Positions 59,991 through 64,000 of a stretch of 64,000 bases of DNA are shown here, in pieces. The notes below the pieces were generated by a model, which was not told where the DNA came from, made no database searches, and saw nothing but the letters and a program-made list of their open reading frames with translations. A program made the translations under genes and the position numbers. Each line of letters starts with the position of its first letter. Positions within the stretch are counted from its first letter, which is position 1. The stretch comes from Curtobacterium salicis (GTDB lineage: Bacteria; Actinomycetota; Actinomycetes; Actinomycetales; Microbacteriaceae). The stretch spans positions 496,001-560,000 of the forward strand of contig NZ_JAAOYO010000001.1 of the NCBI RefSeq assembly GCF_011759505.1, read 5' to 3'.

Positions 59991-60057
59991 GCGCCCACGG
60001 TACGGCCGGGCCTCCCGGGGAGGGGTTCCCTGTCGTGCCACCTCAACCGGGCATCGG

Positions 60058-60063
60058 TAGGGT
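60058..60063 (+). promoter_or_regulatory. TAGGGT -10, leaderless promoter
   Basis: TAGGGT is followed by ccgggt (6 nt) and ATG 60070, with no Shine-Dalgarno between. This is the same pattern as at 16773 and 28505. Confidence 0.5.
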
Positions 60064-60069
60064 CCGGGT

Positions 60070-60450
60070 ATGTCGACCCCCGGTGCCGCGTCCCCGTCAT
60101 CCGCGAACCAGGTCGGCGACGCCCTGATGGCCCTGCACCGCGCGACCGAGCACCCGTTCGACATGACGTTCGAGGACGGACAGTTCATCGCGACCCACCA
60201 GCTCGGTCGCTCCGGCGGCGGGACGGTCACCACCTACCGCTACGGCATCCAGCTGCTGCCCGACACGAACGAGTACCGACGCCTGATGCGCACCAGCACT
60301 CGCTCGTCGACCGGCGGATCCGGCTCCTTCACGTTCAACTCGCGGTGGATCACGAAACCGGTGAACGACACCCTCGCGGCGCACGGCTGGAAGCCCCGCC
60401 GGACCGCGATCGGCAAGCTGTTCCGTCGCATCCTGGCGATGCCCACCTGA
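60070..60450 (+). CDS. Protein of unknown function (126 aa)
   Basis: No family is recognised for this 126-residue protein. It is polar, with beta-rich stretches (FDMTFEDGQFIATHQL, TVTTYRYGIQLL) and a basic, Trp-containing end (WKPRRTAIGKLFRRIL). No signal peptide or membrane helix is visible. Codon use is like its neighbours. It is a lone gene with a leaderless-type promoter, before the release factor 3 unit. Confidence 0.6.
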   Translation: MSTPGAASPSSANQVGDALMALHRATEHPFDMTFEDGQFIATHQLGRSGGGTVTTYRYGIQLLPDTNEYRRLMRTSTRSSTGGSGSFTFNSRWITKPVNDTLAAHGWKPRRTAIGKLFRRILAMPT

Positions 60451-60502
60451 CGGGGACGGGCCTCCGGGCGGTGCCGGTTCGTCGACTGTCCGGAGCAGTC
60501 GG

Positions 60503-60508
60503 TATCGT
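60503..60508 (+). promoter_or_regulatory. TATCGT -10 before the prfC leader ORF
   Basis: TATCGT is followed by 6 nt and the GTG of a 20-codon reading frame. A short GACTG/CAGTC dyad (60484-60500) lies just upstream. Confidence 0.4.
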
Positions 60509-60514
60509 CGTGGG

Positions 60515-60577
60515 GTGCAGAAGTCGGAACGCCCAGGTCACGCCGTCGATCGACGCTCCCAGCGGGGCGTCGCGTGA
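60515..60577 (+). CDS. Possible 20-aa leader peptide coupled to prfC
   Basis: A GTG frame of 20 codons starts 6 nt after TATCGT and ends in TGA at 60575-60577, overlapping the prfC GTG (GTGA). Its peptide is basic and polar (six Arg or Lys). The position suits a leaderless leader peptide whose translation feeds into prfC. A leader linked to stop-codon reading would make sense for a termination factor, but only the layout supports it. Confidence 0.35.
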   Translation: MQKSERPGHAVDRRSQRGVA

Positions 60578-62166
60578 CCGGTCCGTCCCCGGCGGACGCC
60601 GCGCTCGCCGGCACGATCGAGCGCGAGGCCGACCGCCGCCGCACCGTCGCCGTGATCGCGCACCCGGACGCCGGGAAGTCGACGCTCACCGAGTCGTTGA
60701 CCCTGGCGGCCTCGGCCATCGACGAAGCCGGCGCGGTGAAGGGCAAGGCCACCCGCCGCGCGACCGTGTCCGACTGGATGGAGATCGAGCGCAGCCGAGG
60801 CATCTCGATCAGCTCCGCGGTCGTCCAGCTCGACGCCGCCGGCACGCTCATCAACGTGGTCGACACCCCGGGCCACGCCGACTTCTCCGAGGACACCTAC
60901 CGTGCGCTCGCAGCCGTCGACTGCGCGGTCATGCTGATCGACGCCGCGAAGGGCATGGAGGCGCAGACGATCCGTCTGTTCGAGGTGTGCCGGACCCGCG
61001 ACATCCCGGTGATCGCGGTCGTGAACAAGTGGGACCGCCCGGGCCGTGAAGCGCTCGACCTGCTCGACGAGCTCGAGGAGCGCACCGGCCGTGTACCGAC
61101 CCCGGTCACCTGGCCGGTCGGCGAGGCCGGCGACCTGCAGGGGTTGGTCGACACCGCGACCGAGACCCTGACGACGTACGAGTCCACCGGTGGCGGCCAC
61201 CTGCCGGTCGCGACCGTCCGCTCTGCGGCCGAGGCTGCCGAGCTCTTCGGCGCCGCGTGGACCACCGCGCTCGAAGAGGTCGAACTCACCCGCGAGGTCC
61301 GTGGGCTACCCGACCAGGACGACTTCCACGCCCGGGTCAGCATGCCGGTGTTCTTCGGCGTCGCCACCAAGCACCTCGGCACGGTCGACCTGCTGCGGTT
61401 CCTCCGCGACACCGCTCCTCCGGCCCTGCCCCGGCGGACCGAGGACGGCGCTCCCCGCCCGGTCACCGAGCAGTTCGCCGCCCAGGTGTTCAAGGTGCAG
61501 GCGAACATGGACCCGGCCCACCACGACCAGGTCGCGTTCGTCCGCATCTGCTCCGGCCGCTTCGACCGCGGCATGATGCTCACCCACGCACAGTCCGGCC
61601 GTCGCTTCAACACCAAGCACGCGCTCAGCGTCTTCGGTCGGGAGCGCGACACCGTCGACGTCGCCTGGCCGGGCGACGTCGTCGGTCTGGTGAACGCCAC
61701 GATGCTGCACCCCGGCGACACGCTCTACAGCGACGAGGCCGTCGAGTTCGAGCCGCTCCCCCGGTTCGCCCCGGAGATGTTCGCGACCGTCGCGCCGACC
61801 GACCCCAGCACGGCCAAGAAGTTCCGGAAGGGCATGCAGCAGCTCGCCGGCGAGGGCGTCGTGCAGCTGCTCGAGTCCGAGCGTCGGACCGCGCAGGCGC
61901 CCATGGTCGGCGTCATCGGATCGCTGCAGCTCGAGGTCCTGACCTCCCGTCTGCTGGCCGAGTTCGGCACGGCAGTCCGCGTCGAAGCCCTGCCGTGGAC
62001 TATGGTCCGCACCGTCACCGACTCTGACCTCGCACTGCTCGAGCGTCGCCGTGACATGGAGATCGTCACCACCGACCGTGACCGCTACGGTCTGTTCCGC
62101 GACCAGTGGCACCTCAACTCCGTGATGCGCGAGCTCAAGGGCCTGGAGCTGCCGGCGCCGGTGTGA
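60574..62166 (+). CDS. prfC: Peptide chain release factor 3
   Basis: This 530-residue translational GTPase is RF3, which frees RF1/RF2 from the ribosome after termination. The G domain has AHPDAGKSTLTESL (about residues 28-41), DTPGHADF (about 96-103) and NKWD (about 151-154). RF3-specific domains follow, with VATKHLGTVDLLRFL, FRKGMQQLAGEGVVQLL and a final FRDQWHLNSVMREL. The length is standard. The GTG start is poorly marked by a ribosome site (agcgggg), but it overlaps the upstream leader frame. Confidence 0.95.
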   Translation: MTGPSPADAALAGTIEREADRRRTVAVIAHPDAGKSTLTESLTLAASAIDEAGAVKGKATRRATVSDWMEIERSRGISISSAVVQLDAAGTLINVVDTPGHADFSEDTYRALAAVDCAVMLIDAAKGMEAQTIRLFEVCRTRDIPVIAVVNKWDRPGREALDLLDELEERTGRVPTPVTWPVGEAGDLQGLVDTATETLTTYESTGGGHLPVATVRSAAEAAELFGAAWTTALEEVELTREVRGLPDQDDFHARVSMPVFFGVATKHLGTVDLLRFLRDTAPPALPRRTEDGAPRPVTEQFAAQVFKVQANMDPAHHDQVAFVRICSGRFDRGMMLTHAQSGRRFNTKHALSVFGRERDTVDVAWPGDVVGLVNATMLHPGDTLYSDEAVEFEPLPRFAPEMFATVAPTDPSTAKKFRKGMQQLAGEGVVQLLESERRTAQAPMVGVIGSLQLEVLTSRLLAEFGTAVRVEALPWTMVRTVTDSDLALLERRRDMEIVTTDRDRYGLFRDQWHLNSVMRELKGLELPAPV

Positions 62167-63286
62167 CCGGCGGTCCGGTTCCGGCATCGATCCGGAGGCT
62201 CGTCGGACGTTCCAGGAACGAGCCGAGATGGTCCGCGGCTCGGTGCAGTGCGCGCTCGTCCGCCGCGCCGAGCGCGCGGAACGGCGTGAGCAAGATCGTG
62301 CCGTCGTCGGCTGGTCGCGACCAGGTGCCCACGATCCTCCCGCGGACGACGGCGACAGGAGCACCGATGCCGTTCCGACTCGCGACCCGGTCCGTGGGGT
62401 CGACGAACAACGCCGATCGGTCGGCGAGACCGAGGACGTACTCGTCGAACGCCGGGAGCAGGTGGGCCACCGCGGCGCTGCTCGCCGGTGCTGCGCTGCC
62501 GATCGCGACACGGGTCGCGTCGGCGTCGACGACCTGGTGCGCGGCAGTCGTTCGAGCGCGCCGGACCGCGGTGAGCGGCAGCCCGATCCACGTCCCGAAG
62601 TCGGCGAGTGTCGCCGGGCCGTGCCCGCGGAGGTAGCCGAGCAGGACGTGGACGAGCGCCGCCTCCGCGTCCTCGACGAGCTCGCGCACCGCACTGCTGA
62701 CGGGTGCCCGGTCGTCCAGCAGGACGAGCGCCTGCCCGACGCGACGGCTCGGTCCCCAGGCGATGCGTGCCTCCAGTGCGAACGCGAGCAGCAGGATGTA
62801 CTCGCGCGACTCACCCGGATCGACGCCCGCGTCACGGAAGGACCGCATGGCGTCCTCCCGTTCGAGCGCGACCCCGCTGGAGAGCGCAGCGAGCAGGGCG
62901 TCCCGGGCACGGTCGACGTCCTCCGGTTGCAGGCCGACCTGCCGGAACCGGGTCGCGACGGTCCGCATCGTGCGGGTCGCCGTCAGGGACAGGAGGACAC
63001 GGAGGTCGTCGGGCGTGGTGGTGTGCAGGGTGCCGCGCATCGGCCAGGACCGGACGAGCTCACCACGGTCGAACGCGGCCAGGACGTCCGTGCGGGTGGT
63101 GCCGAGCGACCGGGCGCCGATCGCCCACAGGGACTGGTTGAAGTCCTGCGCCTGCACCGCGACCAGGTGCCGGACGACGTCGAGCGGGGCGGCAGCACGG
63201 GCGGTCGGCGAGCTGCCGACCGGTCGCCCCACCAGGCCGGCGGTCAGTCGTGCGCTGCGGATCGTCGTGTCGGGGACGGGACTCAC
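62135..63286 (-). CDS. AlkZ-like winged-helix DNA glycosylase homologue (HTH_42)
   Basis: This 383-residue protein belongs to the HTH_42 winged-helix family, which includes the crosslink-repair glycosylases AlkZ and YcaQ. The catalytic-motif position reads VAVQAQDF, with Q45 and Q47 giving the QxQ form of AlkZ (YcaQ has QxD). Three winged-helix regions and FDEYVLGLADRSALF with GTILLTPFRALG follow. It may unhook or excise a bulky alkylated base. GTG 63286 overlaps the stop of the lipoprotein gene upstream, and its 3' end overlaps prfC by 32 nt on the opposite strand. Confidence 0.72.
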   Translation of the reverse strand: MSPVPDTTIRSARLTAGLVGRPVGSSPTARAAAPLDVVRHLVAVQAQDFNQSLWAIGARSLGTTRTDVLAAFDRGELVRSWPMRGTLHTTTPDDLRVLLSLTATRTMRTVATRFRQVGLQPEDVDRARDALLAALSSGVALEREDAMRSFRDAGVDPGESREYILLLAFALEARIAWGPSRRVGQALVLLDDRAPVSSAVRELVEDAEAALVHVLLGYLRGHGPATLADFGTWIGLPLTAVRRARTTAAHQVVDADATRVAIGSAAPASSAAVAHLLPAFDEYVLGLADRSALFVDPTDRVASRNGIGAPVAVVRGRIVGTWSRPADDGTILLTPFRALGAADERALHRAADHLGSFLERPTSLRIDAGTGPPVTPAPAAPGP

Positions 63287-63735
63287 GGCGGCACCGGCAG
63301 ACGCACGGTGACGCGTCCGGACGACGGTCCGCCGCACGGGTCCGCCGCGTACGGGCTGTCCCAGCGCAGCGTGACCGCCTGCTCGACGATCAGCTGACCG
63401 GCACCGTCGTACACGGCGACCGCGCCACGTCCGGGTGTGTCGGACCCGAGGTGCACCGGCCACCGGACGCCGCCCGACACCGGGGTCGGCGTGCTCCCGG
63501 GGTCCGCCTCGGGCGGGATCGCGGGCGGGTCGTCGGCGGCTGGTGGTTCGCATCCGGCTCCACCACACACGGTCACGGTGGCGACCGCGGAGGTGTCGCC
63601 GAGCAGCGTCACCTGGACGCCGTTCACCCAGCCGACCGCGGTGCACGCCGTCGGGCCGACGCTGCAGCCGACGACGGCGATCGCGGCGACGAGCGCCACC
63701 ACCCCGCCGATCACCGCCGCCCGTGCCGTCCGCAT
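63283..63735 (-). CDS. Putative lipoprotein of unknown function
   Basis: This 150-residue protein begins with a basic N terminus, a hydrophobic helix and a lipobox-like VVGC (Cys about residue 23), so it is probably a membrane-anchored lipoprotein. The mature part is beta-rich with four more Cys (TVCGGAGC, DPCGG and one near the start) and a Pro-rich linker in the middle. ATG 63735 has aggat upstream; a GTG at 63774 would add 13 polar residues. No family recognised. Confidence 0.6.
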   Translation of the reverse strand: MRTARAAVIGGVVALVAAIAVVGCSVGPTACTAVGWVNGVQVTLLGDTSAVATVTVCGGAGCEPPAADDPPAIPPEADPGSTPTPVSGGVRWPVHLGSDTPGRGAVAVYDGAGQLIVEQAVTLRWDSPYAADPCGGPSSGRVTVRLPVPP

Positions 63736-63781
63736 GGCTCGATCCTGCACCGGGCGGTCCCCCTCGCGGGACACGGTTGGG

Positions 63782-64000
63782 TCACGTCGTCCGGAGCGCG
63801 GTCGTCGGGGGCCGGAGGAGCACGAGCACCGTCGCGGTGCTCGCGGCCAGGAGGATCGCCACGGCCATCGCCGAGACCGCTCCGGACGGGTGCGCCACGG
63901 ACTGGCCGACGGCCGCCTGCAGCGTCAGCAGCAGGGTGCCGGCCGCGTAGGCGAGCGCGACGATGACGACGATGCGCACCTGCGTGGTGTCGGAGCGCAG
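63782..64000 (-). CDS. Small membrane protein, start uncertain at window edge
   Basis: The visible frame has two membrane helices (about residues 3-23 and 36-55 counted from a GTG at 63979) and a short Pro/Arg tail. The frame stays open to the window edge, so the real start may lie beyond. It is 46 nt upstream of the lipoprotein gene on the same strand. No family is recognised. Confidence 0.45.
   Translation of the reverse strand: MRSDTTQVRIVVIVALAYAAGTLLLTLQAAVGQSVAHPSGAVSAMAVAILLAASTATVLVLLRPPTTALRTT

Overview
The window is high-GC DNA with tightly packed genes, many GTG starts and many ATGA/GTGA stop-start overlaps. It carries sortase, LCP, CsrA and flagellar genes and has no outer-membrane functions apart from heptose-type sugar genes. 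This points to a flagellated Gram-positive actinobacterium. The gene set resembles Microbacteriaceae, perhaps Curtobacterium; the genus is an inference, not proven by the sequence.

Layout. 1-12 kb: a cell-surface glycan locus for an activated heptose. It has two GT9 heptosyltransferase-like proteins, GT4 and GT2 transferases, a GmhA isomerase, two separate HldE-type kinase/nucleotidyltransferases, an SDR and an aldehyde dehydrogenase. 12-16.3 kb: a DedA protein with a two-component system, then a sulfite-oxidase-like protein with a ferredoxin-reductase-like partner. 16.3-22.6 kb: five tRNA genes (two identical Gly-GCC, Val-GAC, Cys-GCA, Val-CAC), a serine hydrolase, a secreted GH18 chitinase with two CBM2-like modules, and an SGNH hydrolase. 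22.7-28.5 kb: a JetABC (MksFEB, Wadjet-type) condensin operon with no JetD nuclease beside it. 28.5-33 kb: small genes, a POT peptide transporter and an acyl-CoA oxidase-like enzyme.

33-43.5 kb: one minus-strand motility operon, read flbD-motA-motB-fliM-fliN-fliO-fliP-fliQ-fliR-flhB-flhA-flhF-like-csrA. It encodes the stator, switch and export gate, and a sigma-28-like promoter lies before flbD. The rod, hook, basal body and filament genes must be elsewhere. 43.7-46.7 kb: an envelope cassette of a DUF4397 surface protein, a sortase, an ECF sigma factor and its anti-sigma factor. 46.7-54.5 kb: a CPA1 antiporter and an alpha-galactoside locus (GH36 enzyme, DeoR regulator, CUT1 ABC transporter without its ATPase). 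54.5-64 kb: an SDR/MerR divergent pair, an LCP ligase, a MazF-type toxin-antitoxin pair, an MFS exporter with its regulator, release factor 3 with a small leader ORF, an AlkZ-like DNA glycosylase homologue and envelope proteins of unknown role.

Three signals cut across the window. An 11-bp motif, CGGGCCTCCCG, occurs singly and as inverted pairs that form terminators. Several genes show TANNNT followed 6-7 nt later by ATG or GTG, which predicts leaderless mRNAs. The Wadjet-type operon without JetD, next to a tRNA array, is the best candidate for an unusual system.
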